From Saccharibacillus qingshengii (GTDB lineage Bacteria; Bacillota; Bacilli; Paenibacillales; Paenibacillaceae): 64,000 nucleotides of DNA. The translations under genes were made by a program, and so were the position numbers. Of this stretch, positions 1 to 12,287 are shown one piece after another. The stretch's first letter is position 1; each line of letters starts with the position of its first letter. The stretch is from positions 62,001 through 126,000 of the forward strand of contig NZ_JAAZWC010000014.1 of NCBI RefSeq assembly GCF_013185195.1, written 5' to 3'. The notes under the pieces are model-generated. The model was not told the origin of the DNA. It made no database searches and saw only the letters and a list, made by a program, of their open reading frames with translations.

Positions 1-129
1 CAGCAGCTGCCGATCGGAACGCCCCAGGATTACGCCAATCAGATGCAGTCATATATTGCGGGCCGCGATACGCGGGAACAGCTGCTGAACAACCTTCAGG
101 CTTCCTACGACAATCTCAAAGTCCGCTAA
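1..129 (+). CDS. C-terminal end of an unidentified protein (partial)
   Basis: An open frame enters from the left edge and ends at TAA (127-129), giving the last 42 residues of a protein that ends in DNLKVR. The fragment is hydrophilic, looks helical and carries no diagnostic motif. The spacing of acidic and Gln residues resembles the tail of some extracellular solute-binding proteins, but that is a weak impression. A rho-independent terminator follows directly, so this is the last gene of its transcript and is not co-transcribed with upp. Confidence 0.6.
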   Translation, partial: QQLPIGTPQDYANQMQSYIAGRDTREQLLNNLQASYDNLKVR

Positions 130-160
130 CAATCCCGGGCTGAAAAAAGTTCCGCGCAGC

Positions 161-195
161 GCCTCCGGCCGATCTTTTCGGTCGGGGGCTTTTTC
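161..195 (+). terminator. Intrinsic terminator of the left-edge gene
   Basis: An 11-base-pair stem with two G-U pairs (arms starting CCTCCGG and TCGGTCGG) is followed by CTTTTTCT. It lies about 30 bases after the stop codon of the partial gene. Confidence 0.8.
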
Positions 196-284
196 TAGGA
201 GCCGCGTCGTGAGCGAAGGAGTGGGGAAAAAGGACACGTTTTTGTGTCGGACCGTTTAATGCGGATGCACAAGGAGCGCCGGAG

Positions 285-293
285 TGCTATAAT
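285..293 (+). promoter_or_regulatory. Probable upp promoter (extended -10)
   Basis: A perfect TATAAT at 288-293 is preceded by TG one base upstream (TGCTATAAT), an extended -10 element. No good -35 is visible 16-18 bases upstream. The transcript would carry a leader of about 125 bases, in which GGTGCA (307-312) can pair with TGCACC (341-346). No known riboswitch was recognised there. Confidence 0.55.
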
Positions 294-425
294 GGACAAG
301 ATTTACGGTGCACCCAGGCCTATCTTGTGCCGCGGGAGCCTGCACCCGAAACGGAATTCGAGACGAATTTCCCGAAACCGGCGCCGGATAGACGGAGCCT
401 AACCTTGTACGGAGGGACGAACCTT

Positions 426-1055
426 ATGAGTAAACTGGTGATCTGCGATCATCCGCTGATCCAGCACAAACTGACTTTTATCCGAGATGTGAACACGAAC
501 ACGAAAGATTTCCGGGAGCTTGTCGACGAAGTCGCAACGCTGATGGCGTACGAAATTACGCGCGAAATCCCGCTGGAGTCGATTCCGGTTGAAACGCCGG
601 TTACGCAAACCGAGGGCAAAGTCATCTCGGGCCGTATGCTCGGCCTGGTACCGATCTTGCGCGCGGGTCTTGGCATGCTTGACGGCGTGCTGAAACTTCT
701 GCCTGCCGCAAAAGTCGGACACGTGGGTCTGTTCCGCGATCCGAACACGCTGCAGCCGGTCGAGTATTACGTCAAGCTGCCGACGGATGTCCAAGAACGC
801 GAGCTGATCGTGATCGATCCGATGCTGGCAACCGGCGGTTCCGCAATCGCGGCGATCGACGTGCTGAAGAAACGCGGCTGCACCCAGATCAAAATGATGA
901 ACCTGATCGCGGCGCCCGAAGGCGTAAAAGCGGTGCAGGAAGCCCATCCGGACGTGGATATCTATGTGGCCGCGCTCGACGAAAGACTGGACGACCACGG
1001 TTACATCGTGCCCGGTCTCGGCGATGCGGGCGACCGTCTGTACGGCACCAAGTAA
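426..1055 (+). CDS. upp: Uracil phosphoribosyltransferase
   Basis: A 209-residue cytosolic enzyme that makes UMP from uracil and PRPP in pyrimidine salvage. The PRPP-binding loop [10 protein letters not shown] is at residues 130-139, and the C-terminal uracil-site segment ends in [14 protein letters not shown], typical of the family. The ATG at 426 is chosen because GGAGGG (411-416) sits 9 bases upstream and the family starts near [11 protein letters not shown]; the frame stays open further upstream to 327 but without a ribosome binding site. Length matches the usual 208-210 residues. It lies upstream of mnaA and the atp operon, an arrangement I recall from Bacillus and Paenibacillus. Assignment is secure. 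Confidence 0.97.
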   Translation: MSKLVICDHPLIQHKLTFIRDVNTNTKDFRELVDEVATLMAYEITREIPLESIPVETPVTQTEGKVISGRMLGLVPILRAGLGMLDGVLKLLPAAKVGHVGLFRDPNTLQPVEYYVKLPTDVQERELIVIDPMLATGGSAIAAIDVLKKRGCTQIKMMNLIAAPEGVKAVQEAHPDVDIYVAALDERLDDHGYIVPGLGDAGDRLYGTK

Positions 1056-1264
1056 AAGCAGGAAACACGAATTGCACCGGACTGCTCTTGTCTCCGGCTT
1101 CGCAGGGAACGCCTTATCGGCCGTCTCCCGCGCAGGCCGTGAAAATCGGTGCGGTTTCCGTATTTAAAAAAGCGCTTTATTTAATGAAGGAATTCATTTG
1201 AGCAGCGACCGGACCGGCTGCCCGAACAGCCGGATACCGAGCGGAAAGGTGAGCAAACAAACCG

Positions 1265-2437
1265 ATGAAGAAAATCAAAGTCATGACCATTTTCGGCGTG
1301 CGCCCGGAAGCGATCAAGATGGCTCCGCTTATTCTTGAGCTGGAGAAGCACCCGGAAGAGATAGAATCGATCGTCTGCGTGACCGCGCAGCACCGCCAGA
1401 TGCTGGACCAGGTGCTGGAAGTGTTCAAGATCACGCCGGATTACGATCTGGACGTGATGAAAGACCGCCAGACGCTGAACGAAATTTCGATCCGTGTCCT
1501 GCAGGGTCTTGAGCCGGTACTGCGCGAAGCGAATCCGGATATCGTGCTTGTGCACGGCGATACCCTGACGACGTTCCTGGCGAGCTACTCGGCCTTCATG
1601 CAGCAGATCAAAGTCGGCCACGTGGAAGCGGGTCTGCGCACCTGGAACAAACTGTCGCCGTATCCGGAAGAAATGAACCGCCAGCTGACCGGCGTTCTCG
1701 CGGATCTGCATTTTGCGCCGACCTCATGGTCCGGCGGGAACCTTGCCAGAGAGAACAAGTCAAAGTCAAGCGTTTTTGTCACAGGCAACACGGTTACGGA
1801 TGTGTTTCAATATACCGTGCGGCCCGATTACACCCACCCGGTGCTCGATTGGGCCAAAGGCAAGCGCCTGATTCTGATGACGGCCCACCGCCGCGAGTCG
1901 CAGGGCGAACCGCACCGCAACATTTTCCGCGCGGTTAAGCGGATCGCCGACGAGTTCGAAGACGTAGCGATCGTGTATCCCGTCCATCCGAGTCCTGCCG
2001 TCAAAGAGCCTGCCCACGAAATCCTCGGCAATCATCCGCGCATTTCGCTGATTGATCCGCTCGACGTCGTGGACCTGCACAATTTTTATCCGCATACCCA
2101 TTTGATCCTTACCGACTCCGGCGGTCTGCAGGAAGAGGCGCCTTCGTTCGGCGTACCTGTACTTGTCCTGCGCGATACGACGGAACGTCCGGAGGGCATC
2201 GAAGCCGGCACGCTTGAGCTGGTGGGAACGGAAGAAGAGAAGGTGTATCAACGGACTCAAGCTCTGCTTAGCGATTCGGTCTTGTACGACTCCATGAGCC
2301 GGGCCGCCAACCCGTACGGAGACGGCAAAGCGTCGCAACGTATTGTCAATGCGATTCTTCACAGTTTCGGATTTAAAACGGAACGTCCGGAAGAATTTCA
2401 CACAATAGACACAAATGGTCCCGAAGTTGCATTGTGA
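1265..2437 (+). CDS. mnaA: UDP-N-acetylglucosamine 2-epimerase (non-hydrolysing)
   Basis: A 390-residue WecB/MnaA enzyme that interconverts UDP-GlcNAc and UDP-ManNAc in the cytosol. Visible family motifs are FGVRPEAIKMAPL near the N terminus, VHGDTLTT, HVEAGLRT, HRRES in the nucleotide-binding region and DSGGLQEEAPSFGVPVLVLR toward the C terminus. UDP-ManNAc is the donor used by TagA, encoded at 21.3 kb here, so this gene probably feeds the secondary cell-wall polymer that holds the S-layer. GGAAAGGTGA precedes the ATG. A short hairpin (1214-1233, CCGGCTG/CAGCCGG) lies just upstream but has no U-tract. It probably follows upp in one transcript, as no clear promoter is seen in the 209-base gap. 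Confidence 0.95.
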   Translation: MKKIKVMTIFGVRPEAIKMAPLILELEKHPEEIESIVCVTAQHRQMLDQVLEVFKITPDYDLDVMKDRQTLNEISIRVLQGLEPVLREANPDIVLVHGDTLTTFLASYSAFMQQIKVGHVEAGLRTWNKLSPYPEEMNRQLTGVLADLHFAPTSWSGGNLARENKSKSSVFVTGNTVTDVFQYTVRPDYTHPVLDWAKGKRLILMTAHRRESQGEPHRNIFRAVKRIADEFEDVAIVYPVHPSPAVKEPAHEILGNHPRISLIDPLDVVDLHNFYPHTHLILTDSGGLQEEAPSFGVPVLVLRDTTERPEGIEAGTLELVGTEEEKVYQRTQALLSDSVLYDSMSRAANPYGDGKASQRIVNAILHSFGFKTERPEEFHTIDTNGPEVAL

Positions 2438-2635
2438 TTTACCGGGTAAACAGTATACAGTATAGCTGTACGGTTAATACGCTTTCACGGAAATCGTTTG
2501 GCTGAAGTCAAACCATCGTCATCGCCTCTCGGCAGTGCCGGCCTTGGCCGAAACACCGCGGAGAGGAGTCGTTCTGCGAATTTAAAACCTTGGAGTGGTG
2601 CGGGATTGACCCTTCAAAAGGAAAAGTTCGTCGAA

Positions 2636-2665
2636 TTGACAATAACTCCTACTGTTCAGTAAAAT
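2636..2665 (+). promoter_or_regulatory. Probable sigma-A promoter of the atp operon
   Basis: TTGACA (2636-2641), an 18-base spacer and TAAAAT (2660-2665) lie 28 bases before the first atp gene. This is the best match to a vegetative promoter in the 255-base gap after mnaA. Confidence 0.6.
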
Positions 2666-2692
2666 GAATGGGGATTATGAGGTTGACAGCCG

Positions 2693-2935
2693 ATGAACAA
2701 GCATACGAAAACCGGTCTTAACAAAGGCCCGTGGAAAGCCATCGGGCTTGTCAGCGCGATTGGTATCGACCTTGCCGTTTTTACGATGGTCGGGTTTCTC
2801 TTCGGGCGCTGGATGGACGAAAAGCTGGGCGGCTCCGGTCTGTGGATCGGGTTCGGCGTGCTGATCGGCCTTGTCCTTGGAGCGTTTGGCATCTATGCCA
2901 TCGTCCGTAAAGTCTTGGAGGGAAGCGATGAGTGA
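2693..2935 (+). CDS. atpZ: AtpZ/AtpI-type small membrane protein of the ATP synthase operon
   Basis: An 80-residue protein with two hydrophobic helices (about residues 17-38 and 48-70) separated by a short loop with RWMDEKLGGSG. This two-helix layout and the position in front of atpI and atpB match the AtpZ family, proposed in the literature to help cation (Mg2+/Ca2+) supply or assembly of the Fo part. The gene overlaps atpI by 8 bases, so the two are probably translationally coupled. The upstream ribosome binding site is weak (GAGGT about 9 bases before ATG). Confidence 0.8.
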   Translation: MNKHTKTGLNKGPWKAIGLVSAIGIDLAVFTMVGFLFGRWMDEKLGGSGLWIGFGVLIGLVLGAFGIYAIVRKVLEGSDE

Positions 2936-3398
2936 ATATCCGCAAAGCGAATTACCGAAATACATGCGGCTTTTAACGCGCGTCACCTATACCGTTTTGT
3001 TGATCGGCGCGGTCTGGATGCTGATTGCTCCCCACCATCATCCGGTTGTATTGGGGATCGGCCTCGGAGCCAGCGTAAGCTGTATGAGTGCCTACTATTT
3101 GGGATACAAAGTGAGAAAGATTACCGAAGCCGCTGCGGAAGGACGAAAGTCCCGCGGCGGACTGGGGTTTTCCTTACGTGCGCTCGCAGCGATCGGCGCC
3201 ATCGTCGTCGCGATCGAGTTTCCGCACGAAGTCAATTTGCAGGCCTTGTTGGGAAGTCTGGTCGTCGCTCCGTTCATTCTGCTGATTGCGGGTATCGCCG
3301 CGAATCGCGAAGAAAGCCGGGCCGAAATGGCCCTTTTCGAAGAGCGGCGGAAAGAGAAAGCAAGATTAGCTGAAGAAAGGGGTGAAAAAAATGCATGA
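2928..3398 (+). CDS. atpI: ATP synthase assembly protein AtpI
   Basis: A 156-residue membrane protein with four hydrophobic stretches and a charged C-terminal tail rich in Glu, Arg and Lys. AtpI proteins are known to help assemble the c-ring. The ATG at 2928 is chosen over the longer frame from 2871 because GGAGGG (2917-2922) is correctly spaced and the start overlaps the atpZ stop by 8 bases. The stop in turn overlaps the start of atpB by 8 bases. Divergent sequence is normal for this family, so the call rests on size, topology and position. Confidence 0.85.
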   Translation: MSEYPQSELPKYMRLLTRVTYTVLLIGAVWMLIAPHHHPVVLGIGLGASVSCMSAYYLGYKVRKITEAAAEGRKSRGGLGFSLRALAAIGAIVVAIEFPHEVNLQALLGSLVVAPFILLIAGIAANREESRAEMALFEERRKEKARLAEERGEKNA

Positions 3399-4206
3399 AG
3401 CTCCGATAATCGAGCTCGGAGGAATTCCGTTCGACCTTTCGATCATTACGATGCTGATTGTGAGCTGCCTGGTCGTCTTCCTGATCGCCAAGCTGGCCAC
3501 ACGCAACCTGTCGATCGAGAATCCGGGCAAACTTCAAAACTTCATGGAATGGGTGATCGAGTTCGTTCAGAACCAGATTGCCGGGACAATGGACTTGAAG
3601 AAAGGCAAGCAGTTTATCACGCTTGGCGTTACGCTGATTATGTTCATCTTCGTCAGCAACATGCTGGGGCTTCCATTCGGTATCGTGTTCGGATACGAAC
3701 ATGTGGAAGATGCCACCATCTTCGGTCAACCGATTGTCTCCGTCGTCGATGCGTTTAACACAGCAGCCGCTGCCGGAACCGCACATCCTCATATCGAGGT
3801 TGCGTTCTGGAAGTCGCCTACCGCCGACGTTTCCGTTACCATGGCGCTGGCCGCACTGGTATTCGTGATGGTGCATTTCCTGGGGATCAAGAACAATGCC
3901 AAAGGTTATTTCAAACACTATCTCGAACCGTATCCCGTCTTCCTGCCGATCAACTTGATCGAACAGTTCTCCAGCTTGCTCACGCACGGCATGCGTCTAT
4001 ACGGCAACATCTTTGCCGGCGAGGTCTTGATCAGCGTGATCCTGAAATTGGCTGCGGTCAATGTGGTCGGTATGATCGCTGCGATTCCGCTGATGATGGT
4101 ATGGCAAGGATTCAGTATTTTTGTAGGCGCCATTCAAGCCTTCGTCTTTATGATCCTGGCTATGGTTTACATATCTCAGAAGATCGAATCGCACGAAGAG
4201 CATTAG
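3391..4206 (+). CDS. atpB: ATP synthase Fo subunit a
   Basis: A 271-residue integral membrane protein forming the proton half-channels next to the c-ring. The essential arginine is R202 in the motif HGMRLYGNIFAGE of the penultimate helix region; five or six membrane helices are visible. The ATG at 3391 follows AAAGGGGTGA with good spacing and gives the usual start MHEAPIIELGG; a GTG at 3382 in the same frame overlaps that ribosome binding site and is less likely. It sits in standard order between atpI and atpE. Confidence 0.95.
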   Translation: MHEAPIIELGGIPFDLSIITMLIVSCLVVFLIAKLATRNLSIENPGKLQNFMEWVIEFVQNQIAGTMDLKKGKQFITLGVTLIMFIFVSNMLGLPFGIVFGYEHVEDATIFGQPIVSVVDAFNTAAAAGTAHPHIEVAFWKSPTADVSVTMALAALVFVMVHFLGIKNNAKGYFKHYLEPYPVFLPINLIEQFSSLLTHGMRLYGNIFAGEVLISVILKLAAVNVVGMIAAIPLMMVWQGFSIFVGAIQAFVFMILAMVYISQKIESHEEH

Positions 4207-4243
4207 GCATCTTACAGAACGCAATGCGGCACACGAGTCTTAA

Positions 4244-4549
<306 letters not shown>

Positions 4550-4649
4550 TACTTTTTCGAAACATACCATGGCGGGGATGGCAGCAGCCTCCGCGCCTTC
4601 TTTTTGAACTGATTGTGTGATTGACGAGCCTGGAAAGGAGTGACCCTTA

Positions 4650-5135
4650 GTGCAATTTGTATGGACCTCTACAGTAATTACGCTGATCGCTTTCATCATT
4701 CTTTACTTGCTGCTGAATCGTTACGCGATTGGACCTCTGATGTCCATGATGGAGAAGCGCCGTGATTTGGTGCTCAGCCAGCTTAACGAAGCGGCTGCCA
4801 CACGCGAAGAAGCGTCCGCATACGTGGAACAACAGAAAGAAGCTCTCCAGCAGGCGCGTAAGGAAGCTTACGACATTATTGAACAATCCAGACAAACCAG
4901 CGGCAAGCAGGCCGATCAGATGATCGCCTCGGCCAAGGAAGACGCGGTTCGCCTCAAAGACGAAGCTCTCCGCGACATCGAGAGCGAGAAGAACAAAGCC
5001 ATGGCTGCCCTGCGCAGCGAAGTCGGCCGAGTCTCCGTTCAGATCGCTTCCAAGCTGATCGAGAAGGAAATCGACGAGAAATCGAACGAAGGCCTGGTCG
5101 ATCAGTACCTGAAAGACGTAGGGACGAAATCATGA
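4650..5135 (+). CDS. atpF: ATP synthase Fo subunit b
   Basis: A 161-residue peripheral stalk protein: one N-terminal membrane helix (about residues 5-25) and a long charged coiled coil rich in Glu, Lys, Arg and Ala. It joins subunit a to the delta subunit and holds F1 still while the rotor turns. The start is GTG at 4650, with AAAGGAG (4634-4640) 9 bases before it. The stop overlaps the atpH start by 4 bases (ATGA). Confidence 0.95.
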   Translation: MQFVWTSTVITLIAFIILYLLLNRYAIGPLMSMMEKRRDLVLSQLNEAAATREEASAYVEQQKEALQQARKEAYDIIEQSRQTSGKQADQMIASAKEDAVRLKDEALRDIESEKNKAMAALRSEVGRVSVQIASKLIEKEIDEKSNEGLVDQYLKDVGTKS

Positions 5136-5677
5136 GCCGCGACACGCGGGTCGCGAAACGTTATGCGCGCGCACTGTTCGAAGTGACTTTCGCCGAAGGC
5201 AAAGTGACCGAGACCCAGGCCGAGCTGCGTGCCATTACGGAAGCTTTCGCGTCCGATCCGGCCCTGCGCAAGTTCGTATCTTCGCCCGGTGTATCCGTGG
5301 AAAACAAGAAAAAAGTGCTGAACAGCGCTTTTGAAGGCCGCGTATCCGTGTCGGTCATCCGCACGGTCGATTTGTTGATCGAACGGGGTCGGACACAGCT
5401 GTTCGGCGAACTGCGCGAGAGTTACGAGCAGATCTCCAATGAAGCGCTCGGCTTGGCCGACGCTAGGGTATATACCGCTTTCCCTTTGACCGAAGAAGAA
5501 AAATCGGCAGCGTCTGTACGGTTTGGCCTGCTGACCGGCAAGAAAATCACGATCCAAAATATCGTGGACAAAAGTGTGCTTGGCGGCGCGAAAGTCGTTA
5601 TCGGCAATACGCTCTACGACGGAAGTCTGGCGGGCAAGTTGGCCCGTCTCGAAAAGTCTTTTGAAAGACAAGCATAG
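5132..5677 (+). CDS. atpH: ATP synthase F1 subunit delta
   Basis: A 181-residue subunit linking the b stalk to the top of the alpha-beta ring. The N-terminal part starts with the family-like RVAKRYARALFEV and the C-terminal part carries the typical GxKVVIGNTLYDGSLAGKL-like segment. It starts inside the atpF stop codon (ATGA overlap), which indicates translational coupling. Length is normal for the family. Confidence 0.95.
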   Translation: MSRDTRVAKRYARALFEVTFAEGKVTETQAELRAITEAFASDPALRKFVSSPGVSVENKKKVLNSAFEGRVSVSVIRTVDLLIERGRTQLFGELRESYEQISNEALGLADARVYTAFPLTEEEKSAASVRFGLLTGKKITIQNIVDKSVLGGAKVVIGNTLYDGSLAGKLARLEKSFERQA

Positions 5678-5680
5678 TGA

Positions 5681-7210
<1,530 letters not shown>

Positions 7211-7258
7211 TCGCAGCTGTGCAGGTCTTTAAGATAAGCCCTAGGGCTGCGAATGGGT

Positions 7259-7294
7259 AAAGCCGCATCCTCTCCGCAAGGGGAGAGCGGCTTT
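7259..7294 (+). other. Intercistronic hairpin between atpA and atpG
   Basis: AAAGCCGC (7259-7266) pairs with GCGGCTTT (7287-7294), and inside it TCTCC pairs with GGGGA around a GCAA tetraloop. There is no U-run after it, so it looks like an RNA-processing or stability element rather than a terminator. Confidence 0.6.
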
Positions 7295-7320
7295 GCGCGT
7301 ACGTTTCCTGATCGGGCACG

Positions 7321-7434
7321 ATGCTTACGAAGTGACTTTGCTTCGCAAAGTCTGTGGTAGATGCTTACGAAGTGACTTTGCTTCGCAAAGTCTGTGGTAG
7401 ATGCTTACGAAGTGACTTTGCTTCGCAAAGTCTG
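7321..7434 (+). repeat. 40-base tandem repeat (about 2.9 copies), each with a hairpin
   Basis: Two identical 40-base units (7321-7360, 7361-7400) and a third truncated copy (7401-7434) lie head to tail. Each holds the inverted repeat GACTTTGC-TTC-GCAAAGTC, so the mRNA can form three consecutive 8-base-pair hairpins. The third copy runs directly into the atpG ribosome binding site. The unit length is not a multiple of three and there is no conserved reading. Confidence 0.9.
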
Positions 7435-7446
7435 GAGGTGAACAAA

Positions 7447-8313
7447 ATGGCAAAAGGAATACGCGAGATCAAGCGTCAGATCAAGAGTACCCAGAATACC
7501 CGCCAGATCACCAAGGCGATGGAGATGGTAGCAGCTTCCAAGCTGCGCCGCGCGCAGGAAAAGACGGAAGCGGCACGTCCGTACTCCGAGAAACTGCGTG
7601 AAGTGGTAGCGAGTATCGCATCCGCAAGTACGGGAATCCGTCATCCGATGCTGGAGAAACGGGAAGCCCGCAAAACGGCTTATCTCGTCATCACTTCGGA
7701 CCGCGGTCTGGCCGGCGGTTATAACGCGAACGTTCTGCGCCGCGTATCCAACGAGCTTCGCGATCGGCATTCGTCTCCGGACGAGTACGTGCTGTACGTG
7801 ATCGGCCGCAAAGGCCGCGATTACTTCCGCAGACGCGGAATCGAGATCGCGGAAACGGTAACGGAATTGTCCGATTCGCCTTCTTTTGCGGATATCAAAA
7901 CGGTGGCCGCACGTGCGGTACAGGATTACGAGCTGGGACATACCGACGCCCTATACTTATGCTATAACCAGTTCGTGAATGCACTTACTCAAATTCCGCA
8001 GGTTGAAGCCCTTCTGCCGATGGAGCCGGTCTCCTTCGATGGCGGCGCGCTTCAGTCCTACGAATTCGAGCCTTCGGCGGAAGTCGTACTTGGTGAGCTG
8101 CTGCCGCGTTATGCGGAAACACTCATTTACAAAGCCGTATTGGAAGGCAAAGCGAGCGAACTTGGAGCCAAGATGACCGCAATGGGTTCGGCAACCAAGA
8201 ACGCATCCAAGCTGATCAACGAATATACATTGACTTACAACCGGGCGCGCCAGGCGGCCATTACCCAGGAAATTACCGAAATCGTGGCGGGCGCGAGCGC
8301 CGCACAAAGCTGA
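7447..8313 (+). CDS. atpG: ATP synthase F1 subunit gamma
   Basis: A 288-residue rotor shaft protein. The N terminus (MAKGIREIKRQIKS, then TRQITKAMEMVAASKLRRAQ) and the C terminus (the RQAAITQEITEIVAGA helix) are the two halves of the family's antiparallel coiled coil. The ATG at 7447 follows GGAGGTG (7434-7440). The frame is open upstream to 7354 only because it happens to cross the tandem repeat; that extension is not protein-like. Confidence 0.96.
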   Translation: MAKGIREIKRQIKSTQNTRQITKAMEMVAASKLRRAQEKTEAARPYSEKLREVVASIASASTGIRHPMLEKREARKTAYLVITSDRGLAGGYNANVLRRVSNELRDRHSSPDEYVLYVIGRKGRDYFRRRGIEIAETVTELSDSPSFADIKTVAARAVQDYELGHTDALYLCYNQFVNALTQIPQVEALLPMEPVSFDGGALQSYEFEPSAEVVLGELLPRYAETLIYKAVLEGKASELGAKMTAMGSATKNASKLINEYTLTYNRARQAAITQEITEIVAGASAAQS

Positions 8314-8322
8314 AGCTTGTAG

Positions 8323-9738
<1,416 letters not shown>

Positions 9739-9769
9739 GCTTCCATGCTTCGGGTGAGGAGGGATAGAA

Positions 9770-10192
9770 GTGAGCACCTTTTTGCTGGAAATCGTCACGC
9801 CGGAGCGTTTGATTTACTCCGGTAATGTCACCAGTATCATCGCCAAAAGCGTAGAAGGCGATATGGGCGTCCTGCCGGGCCACGTAGCCACGGTCGCTCC
9901 GCTTCAAATCGGCGCGCTTACCGTGCAGCATGACGGTAAACGTTCGCATATCGCTGTGCACGGCGGATTTCTTGAAGTCCGCCGCGACAAGGTCGTTGTA
10001 TTGGCCGAAAGCGCCGAACTGCCGGAAAGCATCGATGTCGATCGCGCTCGCGCAGCCCTGGAAAGAGCTGAGCTGCGGATCGAAAGCATCAAAATGCATC
10101 AGGACGAGATTGATCACCGCCGTGCGGAACTCGCTCTCAAACGTGCCATGACTCGAATCGGAGTCACTTCGACGGATCATGTCAACAAATAA
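9770..10192 (+). CDS. atpC: ATP synthase F1 subunit epsilon
   Basis: A 140-residue protein with an N-terminal beta-sandwich (VTPERLIYSGNVTSIIAKSVEGDMGVLPGH region) and a C-terminal helical hairpin that can inhibit ATP hydrolysis. The start is GTG at 9770, behind GAGGAGGGA. It is the last gene of the operon and is followed by a strong terminator. Confidence 0.95.
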   Translation: MSTFLLEIVTPERLIYSGNVTSIIAKSVEGDMGVLPGHVATVAPLQIGALTVQHDGKRSHIAVHGGFLEVRRDKVVVLAESAELPESIDVDRARAALERAELRIESIKMHQDEIDHRRAELALKRAMTRIGVTSTDHVNK

Positions 10193-10198
10193 TGCAGG

Positions 10199-10227
10199 GC
10201 CGGTCTCTTCGGAGATCGGCTTTTTTT
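10199..10227 (+). terminator. Terminator of the atp operon
   Basis: A 9-base-pair stem GCCGGTCTC/GAGATCGGC (one G-U pair) closed by a TTCG tetraloop and followed by seven T. It begins 7 bases after the atpC stop. Confidence 0.95.
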
Positions 10228-10494
10228 GCATCAAGTCTTATTTCCCCGGAAATACCAACCGATAAAAGGAAAGGACTTTGAAAGCGCCTGGTTCGGATGT
10301 AACGCTTACATTTTTTAAGCGAGCAAGCAAAAGGCAAAGAACGGGCATCTATGGGAAGTTATGGGCGTCTTTTTGTAAAAATTGTTTGAAATGTGCTGGA
10401 TTCTTCGCTCACTTCCCAGTATTATAGAGGAGTCCGCAAAAATACCGATGTGCGGATGCAAAGCAAGACCAGACGAATGAAAGGAGTGAAGACG

Positions 10495-10749
10495 ATGGGG
10501 AGAAGCGCCCTCGAATCTTTCTCGCAAACCGGGGTCTCCGGCATTCTGTCTATGGTCGTATCGCTGGGCTGTATCATTCTGGCCTGGTGGGCACTGCAGA
10601 ATTTGAAGCTCGATTTGATTACCCGTCATCCGCAGAGTCCGCAGGGGAAAATGCTGCATGTACTGCTGGCGATTGTGCTCGGGCATTTCGTCGCGAAATT
10701 CATGTTGGATTACATCGGATGGTCGCAGCTGCTCAGATTGGGCTTGTAA
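10495..10749 (+). CDS. DUF1146 (YwzB-like) small membrane protein
   Basis: An 84-residue protein with two hydrophobic helices (about residues 13-34 and 53-72) and the segment QSPQGKMLHVLLAIVLGH. Size, topology and position between atpC and murA match the DUF1146 family (B. subtilis YwzB), whose function is not known to me. The ATG at 10495 has AAGGAGTGA (10481-10489) before it; the frame extends to 10393 without a further ribosome binding site. The 267 bases between the atp terminator and this gene show no other gene. Confidence 0.75.
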   Translation: MGRSALESFSQTGVSGILSMVVSLGCIILAWWALQNLKLDLITRHPQSPQGKMLHVLLAIVLGHFVAKFMLDYIGWSQLLRLGL

Positions 10750-10912
10750 AGTCATGAAATTGTTTTAAGTCGGAACGCTTGGGTTAATCAGTGATTAGGT
10801 TTGTTTGGCCCCTTTAATCAAAAGATGAACCGGTTTTTCTAAACCGGCATGTGCACAATACCACAAACACAAACAATTAAACGCAAATTAAACGCGCGGA
10901 GGGAATACGTAG

Positions 10913-12259
10913 ATGAGCAAATTTATCGTCCGCGGCGGCAAACGATTGACCGGAACCGTCAAAGTTAGCGGTGCCAAAAATTCGGTGCTTCCTATCATCG
11001 CTGCCAGTCTATTGGGACAAGAAGGAGTTAGCGTCATCTCTGATGCGCCTCCTCTTGACGACGTTATGACCATTAACAAAGTTTTGGAATCGTTAGGAGC
11101 GGGCATTACATACCAGGATGAAGTCATCCGCGTAGATGCACGGAATCTGACTTCATCTGAAGCGCCTTACGAATGGGTGAGCAAGATGCGCGCCTCCTTC
11201 CTCGTAATGGGGCCTTTGCTTGCGCGCTTGGGCTCTACCCGCATCTCGATGCCGGGCGGCTGCGCAATCGGTACGCGCCCGATCGACCTGCATCTCAAAG
11301 GGTTCGAGGCGATGGGAGCGACCGTTACATTGGGCGAAGGATACGTCGAAGCCAAAAGCGACGGCAGACTCCGCGGTGCGAAGATTTATCTCGACGTAGC
11401 CAGTGTAGGCGCGACAGAAAACATCATGATGGCAGCTACAATGGCTGAAGGCACAACGACGATCGAGAATGCGGCAAAAGAGCCGGAAATCGTCGACTTG
11501 GCCAACTATCTGAACGCTATGGGTGCAGTGGTTCGCGGCGCAGGTACGGGCACGATCCGTATCGAAGGCGTCGAGAAGCTTATCGGGGCTCCGCACACCG
11601 TGATTCCGGACCGGATCGAAGCAGGTACCTACATGGTAGCGGCTGCGATTACGGGCGGCGACGTCTATGTGGAAGGCGCTATTGCCGACCACCTGGGACC
11701 TGTCGTGGCCAAAATGGAAGAAATGGGCGTTACGGTCCTGCCGGACGAGAACGGAATCCGCGTGATTGCCGACAAGCCGCTTCGGGCTGTCGACATCAAG
11801 ACGCTGCCGTACCCGGGCTTCCCGACCGACATGCAGTCGCAGATGATGGCTCTGCTGCTCAGCGCAACCGGAACAAGCGTCGTGACCGAAACGGTATTTG
11901 AAAACCGCTTTATGCACGTCGACCAGTTCCGTCTGATGAATGCCGAGATCAAAGTCGAAGGACGTTCTTCGTTCGTCAGCGGCGAAACGAAGTTTGTCGG
12001 CGCCAAAGTAACGGCGACGGATCTTCGTGCGGGTGCAGCCTTGATCTGTGCCGGTCTGGTAGCGGAAGGTACGACGGAAGTCGGCGGTACGCATCACATC
12101 GACCGCGGCTACGTCAATCTGACCGAAAAGCTGGTAGGCCTTGGAGCGGACATCTGGCGCGTTTCGATGCCGGAAGTTTCCAAGGAAACGGCAGCGGTAC
12201 CGGAAACGGCTGTGCGCAGCGAGTCGCCGGCTTTCACCGTTCAGCCGACCTGGGCTTAA
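10913..12259 (+). CDS. murA: UDP-N-acetylglucosamine 1-carboxyvinyltransferase
   Basis: A 448-residue enzyme that transfers enolpyruvate from PEP to UDP-GlcNAc, the first committed step of peptidoglycan synthesis and the fosfomycin target. The catalytic Cys117 is present in [14 protein letters not shown], and the N-terminal [11 protein letters not shown] is typical. The protein has a C-terminal tail of roughly 25-30 residues (ending QPTWA), rich in Glu, Ser and Thr, beyond the usual end of the fold. GGAGGG precedes the ATG. In B. subtilis this position is followed by spoIID and other sporulation genes; here mbl follows. Confidence 0.96.
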   Translation: MSKFIVRGGKRLTGTVKVSGAKNSVLPIIAASLLGQEGVSVISDAPPLDDVMTINKVLESLGAGITYQDEVIRVDARNLTSSEAPYEWVSKMRASFLVMGPLLARLGSTRISMPGGCAIGTRPIDLHLKGFEAMGATVTLGEGYVEAKSDGRLRGAKIYLDVASVGATENIMMAATMAEGTTTIENAAKEPEIVDLANYLNAMGAVVRGAGTGTIRIEGVEKLIGAPHTVIPDRIEAGTYMVAAAITGGDVYVEGAIADHLGPVVAKMEEMGVTVLPDENGIRVIADKPLRAVDIKTLPYPGFPTDMQSQMMALLLSATGTSVVTETVFENRFMHVDQFRLMNAEIKVEGRSSFVSGETKFVGAKVTATDLRAGAALICAGLVAEGTTEVGGTHHIDRGYVNLTEKLVGLGADIWRVSMPEVSKETAAVPETAVRSESPAFTVQPTWA

Positions 12260-12287
12260 CCTTTCCTCTTCATTCTTTCCGCTTTGC

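Noticed and set aside
7321-7434. Possible CRISPR array at the 40-base repeats
   Set aside because: The units are directly adjacent with no spacers, and no cas genes are near; a simple tandem repeat.
7354-7446. N-terminal extension of atpG across the tandem repeat
   Set aside because: The frame is open by chance; the extra residues have no family match and the good ribosome binding site belongs to the ATG at 7447.
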